A stretch of 64,000 nt of DNA from Parietichytrium sp. I65-24A (Eukaryota > Sar > Bigyra > Thraustochytrida > Thraustochytriidae): NCBI GenBank assembly GCA_012862575.1, contig BLSF01000041.1, positions 124,001 through 188,000 on the forward strand. The letters are read 5' to 3'. A program made the position numbers and the translations under genes. Shown piece by piece: positions 30,745 to 43,100 of this stretch (position 1 is its first letter; each line of letters starts with the position of its first letter). The notes under the pieces were generated by a model. It ran no database searches. It was not told the DNA's origin and saw only the letters and a program-made list of their open reading frames with translations.

Positions 30745-33725
30745 TTATGTTGTTGTTGCAGTGTATACCATTCCTCCATTGTTGGCAAGCGTCGTATTTA
30801 TGCCAAGCGGCAAGACAGTGTCCATGTTGCGAACCGAGGTAGTGTGTAAATTGCGGTATTGGTCCAAAATACCAACGCGCTGAAAGCCCCGAAGTTTCCC
30901 AAATTCATCAAGAGGCCCTGTGCTCGATGAAGGACTGCGCAACTCAGAGTCACGATCTGCAGTAAAACCATCTTCGTCCTCATCGGTAAAGCCTTGAGAC
31001 ATGAGCTCGTGGTCCGTGGTCGTTGACCGATGCAAGAGGAATGTCGCGAGGAACGCGAAGAATTGCAACGCAACAGCGAAAACAACGACCACCAAAGCGA
31101 ACAGCCAGGACATCTCCCGAGATGTCAAGCTATCGTTGTATTCGACATCCGCACTTTCGGGCAAACCCTGCGCAGTGACAGCGCCTTCGAAGCCGTACCG
31201 AAAGAGATTGATGTAGTACATCCACCGAAACCACCAGCCAATGTAGTTCTTCACGAGCCAATATCCGGAGAGATTTTGCGCAATAATGTTTATCAAAACG
31301 AATACAGACTGTGCAATCTCCAGACTTGGGAAAAAGCTCGAGCACAAAAGCGCCATACTAGCCCCGCAGGCACTCATTCCCCCGAAGAAAATGCTGAACA
31401 GAAAGTAAGCTTCGGCCGACAATTTGAGTTGGGCTGCAAAGTACCCGAACAACGGGAAGAACAAACCCTTGACGAACGCCGCGAAAAACATCCGGATATA
31501 GTACGCAAAATGGTATGCCGTGGTGGAGTAGGATTTGGCGGCGTACTCGCGGAAGAACATACGCTTGTCCAAGAAAACCTGGGCGACATATGGCCCTTCG
31601 CTAAAGTAAGCTGCAGCCATAAACTGGTAAATAAGCGATGCGCGCACGAAGGAGAGTTGCTGGTTGAAATTTATTGATTCCCCGCAAGCGGTCAGTCCGG
31701 CGACGCTTTCCTCCGGATCAAAAAGAGCGAGAGAGGCGTCATCCAGCTGGCAAGCAGCTTGATTGTTCAAGTACCCCGGGAGACCTGATGAAGATACAGA
31801 CACTGGCGATTGAACATTGCTATACAATGCGCCATAGAACAGCATCATAATCGGGCCGATCACCCAGTTCCCGATCACGTACGAGGAGTTCCTCATATCG
31901 TTGACGATACTTCTTCTGCCTAACGTGAAAGATTGCTTCAAGAAACTCGAGGCGTACTTCCACTTGCTTGTCTCAACCTTCTGCCCACCAAAGACTTCGT
32001 CAATAGGAGGCGGTATGTCTGGTGCACTTCGTTTGGTAACGTGGTAGAGGTATCTGTGATGCTCGCGGCGAATTTTGCTTCTTCCATAGCTCTCACACAA
32101 TTGGTCCAAATCAAACTGTGGTAACATCGACGATGCTGCTCGTTGATTGATAGAATAGGGAGGGACTTTTGGTGAGTCGCGATCTTTTTGAAGCTCGTTC
32201 GAGACATTCTGAAGAATGCGAGAACCGGTACCATCCGTCTCCGTCTGATGTTGGCCCTCATCAACCTCCGCCAAAGATATTTCTTCCAGCGACGAGGAGG
32301 GTTTCGTTGCGTGCTCTCCGTCACTATCTTCAGGAACACTCAGCATAGGAGCTTTCAGCTCTGACTCTCCTCTCGCTTCTTTGCCAGGCGCTGACGGCAC
32401 GCTATCTTCCATGCTATCGGCCCTTGAATGCAATGGGTGTGGTACGGCCTCGATGCCGAGTTCCTGATCATCCTCAGCGAGATGTCTAAGCTCCTCCTCA
32501 TCTTTCTCATGGCGGATTTGGTCAAGCTTATCCACAAGATCCCTTTCCTCCTCCTTTTCCTCCGCAGACTTGTCCTGGGTTAGATCGACAATAAAGTCTG
32601 CGGGGTTAACATTGTAGTCAACTTGAAGCCCAAGACTCTCAAAGTATGGGAAAATCCCAGTGACCGGCCCAAAGTACATGGTCACTCCGAACTTTAAGAG
32701 TAGGAGGTTGTCGAAAAGCTGGAAGATGTCTGCTCGTGGCTGATGAATTGTACATGCGATGGTTCTTCCATTGTCGGCAAGCTTGCGAAGTACCGTCACG
32801 AGCTTCAAGGACCCGTATGAGTCAAGCCCTGATGTTGGTTCATCGAGCAAAATTAGCCCTGGACCAGTCACCAACTCAATGGCAACCTGAATATACGACA
32901 GATTTCACATCAAAACAATGAGCTATCCATCCACAAGGCGTAAAGGCTCTTTGCACTGATAAAACTTACGGTGAGGCGTCGCTTCTGACCACCACTTAGG
33001 CCTCCGCTACTTTCGCCGGCCCCAATTCGGGTGTCCGCCACGTGCATCAAATCCAGCTCCGACAGGGTTCTCGAGACGCGATTATATTTTTCGCTTGTTC
33101 TCACCGAAGATCCCAGTCGCAGCTCTGTTACGAAAAAGAGAGTCTCCCGTGGGGTTAACTGTGGATACAAAACATCGAATTGCTGCACGTATGCTGTAGC
33201 TCGTCGGACTGTGTTGGAATTTGACAAAAACTCGTATCGCCGGTCAGTAAAAACCCGAGGAATTTTGTTTCCCTAAGAAACCGGATCGTGACAGCAAAGA
33301 ACATTATACTTACAGAGTGAATCCCGGTGCTTGCCGTTGACCCTGATGTCGCCGGATATAGTTCCAAAATCCTTCTGATCTGCCAATATATCCAGTAGCG
33401 TGGATTTGCCGCACCCTGAAGGCCCCATGATTGCTGTCAATGTCCCAGGCTTAAAATAAGCGCTGACTCCTTTTAAAATGAGTTTCTCCTCATTCCCCGA
33501 AGTCGGGACGGAGTACCGCACAACCCTGAAGGTCAGAAGCACCTTTGGCGGCTCCGCAAGTGCCGATTCGGAAGATTTATCGCCTTCGTTCTCATGTTGC
33601 TCAAACAGGTCTCGTAACTGCTTGTCAAAGCACAGCCTCCAGGTCAACCATCCAAAGAAAAATAGTGGCGCTCCGATAAACACCGCTAGCACAATAATTG
33701 TGCCCAGCGCAAACCCTTCAAACAT
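30745..33725 (-). CDS. ABC transporter, ABCG half-size type
   Basis: A 930-residue protein from three exons: 33725-33314, 33208-32970 and 32886-30745. Introns are 33313-33209 (105 nt, GTAAGT...CACAG, phase 1) and 32969-32887 (83 nt, GTAAGT...TTCAG, phase 0). The first acceptor was chosen so that RVNGKHRDSL joins FRRATAYVQQFDVL, the usual ABCG context. Residues ~5-30 are a hydrophobic N-terminal helix. The nucleotide-binding domain has Walker A GPSGCGKST (101-109), signature LSGGQKRRLT (about 208), Walker B LILLDEPTSGLD and H-loop TIHQPRADIF. A long acidic linker of ~150 residues precedes a six-helix membrane domain typical of ABCG (GRRSIVNDMRNSSYVIGNW at its start). ABCG proteins export sterols, lipids or xenobiotics; the substrate here is unknown. 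The N-terminal helix before the NBD recalls the ABCG24/28-like subgroup. Confidence 0.9.
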
Positions 33726-35883
33726 GACTATTCAGGGACTTCAATGGTACTGCACGCCTGAAAGTCACCCTTAATTGCCGACCCAGCGACTGGTGAGAAA
33801 CTATCGTCCAGGCAGGCACCTGCGTAGAGGCCCTGGAAGTCGGCACTTTCACGATTCCTCTCCTTGCCGTTGCCCTCTCCTTATAGCGCCTGAACTCTTT
33901 TCTCTGTGAGACAGTGCTCGTTCTCGTCCCTAACGGGTCACAACTTGCAGACTACCTTCTCCTCCGCTGACGCCAAGCTCATTCCCGACTTGGTGCGCCG
34001 ATCAGTGCCAACCGACGCGTCTTTCTTAGCTTCCCGGTCCTTCTGCTCTCTGCTCTGACTGTGAGTTCACAGAGTTCTCTGTCACTCTCAATCTTGCAAA
34101 GCAAACACTGATCTCATCATATCAGTTACTCAGGGAACTCCTATGCCTATCCCATAATTCCTCTCTAATAGTACTATCCAAGGTAACATGGGTTGTTTAC
34201 CAAAGTCGAAACCGCCACGAGAGCTAGCCTAGCTCTAGTCTAGAACGTGACACTGTAGCCACAAGAGACGCTAGCTGCAGCCATATACGTGAGACTAGCT
34301 ACATGCTGATACTCGTAAAGCAGAATAGAGTAATACAGATGTATCTGTCTCGACCCCAAAGCATTCCACGCAGTTCCAGCGGAAGCGAATGACAGGAGCA
34401 GCACGTATTGCGGAATTTGATTATAATTGATGCACTGCAAAACCGTGTATTGCTCGGCCTAAGTAGGCACAGAGTTAATGACGCCACTAGTCTTGTGCTG
34501 ACAAATCTCAATCTCTGCGCGACTTGGGAATTGAAAGAGCTTGCGAGGTCGCATATCCGCGTCAGCGTCGTCGATTTCTATAGGTCCAGTGCCCTGAACC
34601 ACGTTGCGCAGTCTCTTGCGAGCGGAGCGACGAGGCGCGCCGATGCACATGTGAGTCTGCTTCGTTGTAGGTCTCGCTTGCAGTGGGTTCCAGCACTTAT
34701 GTAATAAGAAGAAGAAGAATTTAGAAGAAGAGGTACCGGTAATCAAGGATAAACCAGGCACCTAAGGAACGAACGACTCGTTGCTCTTTGATCCGTGAGG
34801 AAGAGTCTGACAGGAAAAAACCTGCGAAACAGCGGTGATTAGGATGTTTAATTGGCTCAGCATGGCTCAGCAGAAATGGTTGTGGTGCTTGAGGGACGAC
34901 TACCATCAACAAATAGGCTTTTGGCTATTTGGCGGATCTGCTATCCAGTATAGTAGCTCCGTGCTATTTAGGAAGCGAACGACAGCGAATGGATATGTCA
35001 TGGGCGATTATGCACAACGTCAAGAATGTCAAGACGATTCGGTGGTCAACAGATTCAACAGTCCCGGTTGTTTTTCACCAGCGCGGTCTGGCTATGAAAT
35101 TTTCAAAATGAAGACTTGTCAAATTGACCTAGCAGCATTCTCTCACGGGTCTGCTCGTTCGTTCAGATCCAAGTTGGGTACGCGTTGCTACTCAAAGACT
35201 ATACTGATACTGAAAACCCTGTTCAGAACTCGCTGTAACTTTGGAAAAGCGAAAGATAAAGTGAAGAGATTGGGATACTGGTGTGGGTACTGAGTACTAA
35301 TACCACTAAAAGCTATGCATGCTCTATGCAAACGCTTACCAGCCAGTAGGTGTGGTGCGGATGGTTGGGTAGCAGTATGTTGGTTTGGGAGAGAATAACA
35401 ACAGCTAGACTATCGTCTATGTACAGCTACATAGCACTCTGTCCCAGTCCCGGTAAGAGCTAGAATAACGACGCTACCTAGTACTCAGTGGGTAATCCTG
35501 TGTACTCCGGATACTACTTGCGTTGATTTTGGTTTCTCTTCTGACTCTTCTGACACAAGTTATTCAGAGCAGAACACCGATCAAGACACCCGCCAGCGAG
35601 AGTGCATGCCACGGTGTCATACTTGACCGATTGACCGAGCGCGGCCTGGGACTGCATAGACGAACGGGCTGGCCTGCCTCATTGCGTAGCGCTCTGCTCT
35701 AGTGCTCTGACACAGCGAGTGGAGTGGAGTGGAGTGGAGTGGAGTGAGTGGATCCGAGTGCGAGAAGGAAGAAGGGAGGGTGTCGGTGGAGGTGCAGAAA
35801 CGAAGACAGAAGGAGCCTGATCTCGAGCAGAGAGACCGGAATCAGTCTCATTTGCTTTTGCCGTGGACAGCTACTCAGAGAGA
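33726..35883. other. Divergent intergenic region (ABCG / sortilin)
   Basis: About 2.2 kb. It holds CT-rich sequence near 33860-33910 (purine-rich on the ABCG sense strand), GTACTGAGTAC at 35287-35297 with a partial copy at 35481, a GTACCGGTA word at 34733, and a GGAGT microsatellite near the sortilin start. An unremarkable 152-codon open frame at 34835-35293 shows no family features and is not called. Confidence 0.55.
35717..35748. repeat. GGAGT microsatellite
   Basis: About six GGAGT units in the 5' region of the sortilin gene, 136 bp before its ATG; part of a purine-rich sense-strand leader that continues to about 35800. Confidence 0.93.
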
Positions 35884-38637
35884 ATGCACTCGTCCCTGTT
35901 CCGAGTGATACTTTGCGCGTTGAGCGCGGCAGTGGCCTTGGCAGGGTCAATCACGACCTTCGAGTACACCTTTGCGGGAGATGTTGACGATATGCAATGG
36001 GCCGGGGTCAAGAAAAACGTTGTCATTGTCTTGACCACTGTGGGCGAGGTGCACATCTCCAGAGATGAAGGCAAACAGTTCGAAAGCACCAAGACGACCT
36101 TGGAGAAACTGATGTCGCCTTTGACTGCCAACGATGTGCTGATTAAAAAGATTTTTGTGCACGAGCTGTCGCCAGAAATTGTGTACCTTGTCTCGAGAGG
36201 GACCGTTCATTACATTTCCAACAATGGCGGCAGCTCATTCACCGCCTTTCGATCACCTGCTCCCATCGAAGACCTCACTGTCCATCCCCGATTCCACGAC
36301 ACATTTCTCGTGGGAGGGATGTCGTCAGCTTGTAACACAAAGGATGTTGGGCCGATTGAAAACGCGCTCGACGATGGCAAGGACTCTCAAGGGAGTAAGT
36401 CGTGCTATAAATCTATGTATGTATCCCGGAACGGTGGAGCAACGTTCAAACTCTTGGAGAAGTACGTGGTACAGATGGATTGGGCCGCTCAGATGCAGAA
36501 AAACGTTGTGCAAGCAGATGCTACTGCGCAAAATGGACTCGAACCCGGGTATATCTTGTACACGGCCCGGGATTCCAAGAGCGGCGATCAGCGGATCGGG
36601 TTTTGGGATGTACACGTGGATCTTAAGCGCATGAATGTGGAGGGCGGCGATACGAAGGTTCTTGTGAAAGGCGGGAATCGATTTCTATTTACAAAGGCGT
36701 TCCTCTTTGTTGCTCAGGTTGTGAATGACGGTGAAACTGAAGTGAAGCTCCAGCTAAGCTCGGACGGCCTCAATACCTTTTACAGTGGCGCGCTTCCTTT
36801 CAAGCTCACACAGCACTCGTACACTGTTCTAGACGCAAGCGAAGGCGTCGTGTTTTTGCACGTAAACCACCTTGGGGACTCCTCATCTACCGGGCACGTG
36901 TACGTGTCAGACAGCACAGGAATGAACTACACATTTTCGCTCCGAGACAACGTTCGGGATGGAAGTGGTCGATGTGACTTTACAAAGGTGCTCTCGATTG
37001 AAGGTGTTTACATTGCAAATTACATGATACTTCCTGAAGGCTATGAGCAAAAGCGTTCAGAAAAGCGCAAAATTCGCACTCCCCCACCAAAGCTTCGCTC
37101 GGTGATCTCGTTTGACCGAGGTGGCGAGTGGTCTTATCTCCGCGCGCCGCAAAAAGATTCGAACGGGAATCCCGTTTCTTGCTCAGCTGCAACCTGTGCG
37201 CTTCATTTGTTGAGCCACACGTCGGCGAACGCCCCAATGTACTCCTCACCCAATGCGATCGGACTTGTGCTTGGAGTCGGCAATATTGGGGATCATCTTG
37301 GAGCCAAGTCCGGGGACCTCAATACGTATCTGAGCCGAGATGGCGGCCTCAATTGGATGGAAATTAAGAAAGGCAGCCACAGTAAGTTGATTGGAACCCC
37401 TTCAGTTCTTTTTAATGTGTGAATTATATGTTGCTCACAGCTAGACAAAATGCGGTGGTGAGCAGTCTATGAAATCGGAGATCATGGTGGCCTAGTAGTG
37501 ATGGCGCAGGACCAACAAGAAACCAATAAACTTGTCTACTCTTGGAAGCAAGGGCTGGAGTGGACCGAAATTGCCTTCTCCAACGTCCCTATGGACGTTG
37601 ATAACATCATCATTGAGCCTTCCGCAACTAGTCGCGTATTCCATGTCTACGGCTCGCGCAACCAGCCGAGTGGAACCACTGGTGTGCTGGTGACGATCGA
37701 TTTCTCTGGTCTCCATGAGCGAGAATGCACAGGTGCCTCGATGCCAATGAGTGGTAACTCCGACTATGAAATCTGGTCACCGCGCGACACTGAAAATTCT
37801 CCTGGAGGTTTTGGCTCGGGATGTCATTTAGGACATATGACTGAATACGTCCGAAGAAAGCAGGATGCGCCGTGTTTCAATTCGAAGCGCTTTGAGGCAG
37901 CGCAGTTCATCAAAAATTGTGCATGCACAGTGCAGGACTACGAGTGCGATTTTGGGTATTTCCGGAAAACCCGAAACGGGCCTTGCATCCGCGATATGTC
38001 AGTTTCAGACAACACTTTGTCTCCGCCAGCGCACTGTCCTTCTTCTGGTTATTATACTGTGAGCAACGGTTACAGATTAGTTGGTGGCAATACTTGTGTA
38101 GGAGGTAAGGACATGGGCGCGACAGTTTTCAAATGCTCGCACGGGATACTAGGTATTTCGACTTCTGGATGGTTCGTTCTTTTCGTCGTGATGGGACTCA
38201 TCGGTGCAATGTTTCTGCACTCCAAGAAGGACAAAGAAGGGCTCGACGGATTCGGTACCCAAACGTTCGGGGAGGAGGCGGCTTCTTGCTGGGCAGCTCT
38301 AAGGAACTTGGCTCGAAATCCTGATGCGAGAGCCAAACTTTTCGAAAGTTATCGCCGATCCGGCCAAGGTTTTCCGGAAACAGCGATGGAATTCGGTGAT
38401 GATGACTTTATGGAGCATGGCGATGAATTTGAGCTCGACGTTGATGCGGATGGCGACGATGGTGGTGAAGAGGATCAAGATCACGATGAAGCTGCCCTCA
38501 TATCGGCGACTACCGCTGCACGCCCTTTGCCAGAAGGGCCTTCTTCACAAATTCCAGTTCCAAGGCTTAGTGGGCCTCCGACTTCTGCTCCTATTGACTT
38601 GTTTGGCGACGAAAGCGACGAGGGCGATGCTGTGTAG
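35884..38637 (+). CDS. Vps10-domain sorting receptor (sortilin/Vps10-like)
   Basis: An 889-residue type I membrane receptor. Exon 1 is 35884-37381, exon 2 is 37466-38637; the intron 37382-37465 (84 nt, GTAAGT...GCAG, phase 1) splits GSH/IYEIGDHGGLVVMAQ. A signal peptide (about residues 1-21) leads into the Vps10 beta-propeller with Asp-box-like blades: HISRDEGKQF, YISNNGGSSF, YVSRNGGATF and YLSRDGGLNW. The Cys-rich 10CC region follows (CACTVQDYECDFGYFR). One membrane helix (about 734-755, GWFVLFVVMGLIGAMFLH) precedes a ~135-residue acidic tail ending DLFGDESDEGDAV, which has sorting-signal character. Family role: carrying hydrolases between Golgi and endosome/vacuole. ATG 35884 is the first in-frame Met and starts the signal peptide. 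Confidence 0.94.
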
Positions 38638-40186
38638 GTTCTCTTTCCCTTAAAACTCCAAAACAACTTTAGATTACATTTGAAGTGGCAGTTGCGAATT
38701 TGCCACTGTCAAAAAAAAAAGGGTTTTCAAGGAGCAAGTGACACGTTTGGTTTGGTTTTCGGTCTTCGGTCTTCTCTTGACGAGAATTTGCAGAGAGCTC
38801 TGCGCCTGTCGGTGAGTAAATCGAGTGCCTTCAACAAGTCCAATTTCTAAATCTAGTTTTTTTATTGGATGGCCACTCGAAATCATTCGCGAATCTGTTT
38901 ACCGTTCAGGAATCAAGACACACCTTTCGCGAAATTGAGACCATCGAACGTGCAAACTGTCAGACTCTGGAAAAAAAAAGAAGAAGAAAATGTCGACCCA
39001 GCACTTATACTATTCCTTCACAGAAAAAGGTTTCAGAGTCAATAGCATGCTCCGGATCCAATGTAAGCCGGCAGAGGTCCGCTGCAAACCGTAATTTGAT
39101 GTCGCTCGCTTGCTTCCGCTGTCTCTAGCGGGAATTGCTGCCGAAAGTCTGGGTGTGCGTACATCAGCCCAAAACCAGTCAATAGTTTGTATTATTGGCG
39201 AGTACAAGTTTAGTTGTATTCCGAGATAATCTTGTCGCCAATAATTGCTATTTCACCTTTAGGTAGTAAAAAAGAAAAATACTGCAAGTATGAGTTGGGA
39301 GGTGGACTGATTGCTCTCGAGGACCGTGACATCCTCTTCCGTACCGGTATCAGGCTTTGTGTTGCATTTCGGAGCACTTTGCTTCATGAACTCTATGTTG
39401 TGTGTTCCGTAGTCCACCAACCTAATCCTTTTGGAATTTTGGAACATTGAATGCTTTTTCGGCCTGACACATGTAGAAATGATAATACTAGTTGAAATTA
39501 GCAAGGCATCACGAAAAAGTGTCAGCGGACTGGATCTCACCCCACCTTCCGATAGCTGCACTTCGTGGCTCCACTTGACTGGATCCAGTTTGTTTGAAGT
39601 TGGAGAACTCTTCGAAATTCTGCGAAACTTAAAATCTGGCCCAAATAAGCCGATTAGTCCGAGTGTCTAGCTAGCTAGCTAGGTGTTTGAGTTCGTTCCC
39701 CTGCTGGTCAGTATTCTCACTATCGTTCATTTTCTGTTAGAACTGGTGTAGGAAGTGTAGCGAGCGTACAGTAAGAATTGGGGTGAGGTAGCATGAGGTA
39801 GCATTCGAGCCACTGCTATCTCTATGTAAACCAAGTGTTGTAAGTGCTGTGTGACAAAGACGTAGAGAGGGTAGAGTGTTGATGTCACAGTTGGAGCTTC
39901 CGAGTTCGGCACCTCGGGATGTTGGTTCAAGAAACAGAGAGTTAGTGAGTTAGAGCCCTGTGAAGTCGAACACGAGTTCAGAGAGATCTTGAACGAAGCG
40001 GAATAGGTTGGCTGGATAGACTGGCTGGAATTTATAGTGGCGAGGTCGGTGCCTCTTCCTGCTTGTCTCAGCGCAGGCGGCGTTTGAACAAAAGTGCAAT
40101 AGCTACGAGCAGAGTGGTCGTGATGGTTGCCGATAGATAGGTGGTGGACGAAAGTGAGGTTCTACAAGCGTGAGGGAACCTGCGAG
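38638..40186 (+). other. Intergenic region upstream of the SFI1-like gene
   Basis: About 1.55 kb. It contains a GTACCGGTAT word (39341-39350), a miniature insertion with flanking direct repeats (39528-39585), a CTAG run (39668-39683), a 10-bp tandem duplication (39784-39805), and a 5-codon upstream ORF (40123-40140) that ends 46 bp before the SFI1-like ATG. No gene recognised. Confidence 0.6.
39528..39585. mobile_element. Miniature insertion, copy A, with 9-bp flanking repeats
   Basis: The 38-nt core at 39538-39575 reads CACCCCACCTTCCGATAG followed by CTGCACTTCGTGGCTCCACT. It is flanked by identical GACTGGATC at 39528-39536 and 39577-39585, with one extra T at each junction. The same core, with 12 extra internal bases, recurs at 57394-57443 between a different direct repeat. 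Shared core plus copy-specific flanking repeats is what target-site duplication produces. No terminal inverted repeats were found, so the class is unknown. Confidence 0.7.
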
Positions 40187-43100
40187 ATGTCAGGAAGCAG
40201 CATCAAAAAACAGTCATTTGACCAATGGGCGAACGCGCTTCCGCAATCCGCAAGTGAAGAGCATGGGGAGCTTCTTTCTACCTCTGACTTGAGAAGCGAG
40301 ACCAGGAACCTTCCAAATAATGGAGATTATAGCTGGCAAGGTTCCATTTCTTCAGAGGATACCTCGGAAAAGCCAGAGGGCAATGAGCTGCCCATGGCGG
40401 GAAAAAGCACAACGAAAGATCGCACAGGATTTCAGTCGCGCTCAAACCCACACGAGGTAGAAGAGAACGATGCAGAGAACTTTTCTTCCGGGGAAGCTTG
40501 GGGGAATGAGCTATTCTCGCTCGAAGATATATTAAATCAAACTGACATGTACTTGAGAGACACCGAGCAACAAATTAAGCAGGCTGGCCACTCTCGGTTC
40601 ACTAAAGACCTTGAAAAACTGCCGTCTACATCTGGGTCGAAGTCTCTATTATATGGGGAGAACAACACCCCAAAGAACCTTCACCCTTCAACTCCGACTG
40701 AATCAAGCGCTTCTAGGCGTGTGCTTGTGGGGCAGCGCCCTTCCAGTGCCCGCCCACATAAAGCTAGGTCACAGAGAAGAAGGAGTAACTCTGTTGAGGA
40801 GGTTGATCTGTTTCAGCATTGGAACAACCAAAACGTAAGCCGGTCTGAGAGTTTGGATGGTGCATCTCTCTCGTCAACACGGCAACAACGCCGAATTTGG
40901 GACACAGAGGAAATAACGGCTAGGGAGATGATGCTCGATCATCTCGAGCGGCCGGTAGAGTCGAGTAAGCCCACCTTCCCTGGAACGCAGCATTTACATG
41001 GGCAAGATGCCGAAGCAATCAACAGCTACCTTCGCGAACTTGAATTCATGCAAGAGGTGAACCGCCAGCTCTGGTCCCGCGCTTCCAAGCGGGTTGCATC
41101 AGCTGTAAGCCCTTCAACTTCAGATCGCTTAGAGGTCTTTGGCAATCCAGTCTCGTCGCAAACGAAAACACGAGAGACTGGAAGAGGGAGGAACAACGAT
41201 CTTGGATCAACTTACAAGTCAACCTTCGAAAGATCTGAAGATTGGTTTGGCAACGAACGAAGGGGAGTCAAGGATGAAAATTTGGAGGACTCTATTCTGG
41301 GCTCCGCTGCCTCCAGTAGACCGCAGTCGCCATCGATTGTCTCGTTAGCCTCAAACGCGTCTTCACTCCCGCCGCCTCCACCGCTTGTAGATCAATCACT
41401 TTTAATTCCCCAACCTCGCGCTTACGTGCATCTACACGCGCTGAGGGTCTGCACAAAACTCGCTCGCGCAAAGCTTTCTAGGTATTTCTACAAATGGCGC
41501 GAGAGTACTGGGCATACAATGGTTTCAAGAAGCGCTCTTTTGAGGACGCTCCTTGTACGCTCTCGTATCCGCGTCTTATCTCTCGGGTTTCGAAGGCTGT
41601 GTTTACACTCCGAGCGGATTCATACCAGCTTGCTGCAAAGCGACGTACAGCGGCATTCCGATTTGGTGCTTTACATGAGACAGCACATGTCTGACGCAGC
41701 CTCTGTTCGTAAGGGAGAGATGCGTAGACTATGCTGCTTGCTACTCGCAGGACAGCTTCGAGTCAAAATGCAAACTGCCAAGTGTAGAGCCTTTCTCCGA
41801 TGGAAACTAGACACCGAACAGAGTCGTGCCAATGATGCAATGCAGGCCAGAATTGTCGCGGAGCAGAGTCGCCGAGAGAAGCTTGCTGAGCGACTATCGG
41901 ATGCTTGCAAAGAAGTTTCAATATCAGCACAAAAGAACTTGCGCAAGATTGGTTTGCTGAGCAAATTGCTATTCCAAAAGCGAGTAAAGCTTACTTCATA
42001 CGCATTCCATCGCTTAGAAAAGAGGATGCTTGTTCAGCGGGTTGTCTTGTCTTCGGTCAAGATTGCCACGATACAGTCCTTCGCGGACATCTCGAACTAC
42101 AAAACAATGGGTAGGTCTTTTGAGCTGTGGAAGTGGACAACCCATAAAAACGCATGGAGGCGACGATCAGCCATACTCTTCCTCCGCATTTTAGACAGAG
42201 TGTCTTCCACGGAATCAGCACGCGTTTGCCAAATAGCGTTTGACAAAATTCGAGTTCACAGCGAATCAGAAGGAAGGAGACGAAGAATTTTGAGCGCTAC
42301 GGCGAGTCGGCTTTCAAGACGGAGATCGCACATGCTCGCACGAGCTTTTGGTTTGTGGCGCTCGTGTGCTTCTTGGCGTTTGCATTCGACTAAATCTGTT
42401 CGCCTCATCACTTGCTTGATTCGGTGGAGGCATCAGCGTCTGGCCCTTGGATTTAGCACTTGGGCGGACGGCATTCAAAGAATACGAGAAAAGCGCAGAG
42501 GTGCGAGAGTCGTCGCTCTGATGCTCGCAAGACTGTCAACTTCACAAGTTGATCTCCGATATGCGTTTCGGGCTTTGCAGCAGCATCGCCTCATCGAAAA
42601 TGAAGTTCGCCTCTCCCGCACGATCAACGAGCTAAGCGGGAGCCAGTCCGCAACCCTACAATTTCATATACTGAAGAAGTGGACAACAGTACGAATAAAT
42701 CGCGCATTTCAAATATGGAAACACACGGCCCTCCTAGACCAAGCAAACGTTAAAACTGGCTTGCATTTGCTTAGAACAACAATCTACCGCTGGTGTCTCC
42801 GCGCTCTCGCCAAGGCTTTCCGATCTTTAAAGTCACACGCGGAGAGCCAACGATTGAAGGTTATGGCCATCGAAAAGTGGATAACAAACACAAAATCGGC
42901 AGCATTTCAAAAGTGGTACGCCGTTTGCATATGCGAAACGCGTCGGGAAGCGCAAATGAGGAAGGTTGTCATGAGAATCGAGAAGAGAAATGTTGCGGCA
43001 GCGCTTTCATCGTGGAAAGTCTATCTGCGCCGGTGCAAGGCTGCCAGGGTACTGTTCTGTGTCTGTTCCAGGAATGGCGTTGGCAGCAAGATGAAGGCTT

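Noticed and set aside
34835-35293. 152-codon open frame between ABCG and sortilin
   Set aside because: No family resemblance, no domain pattern, and it lies in repeat-rich spacer; length alone is not sufficient at this base composition.
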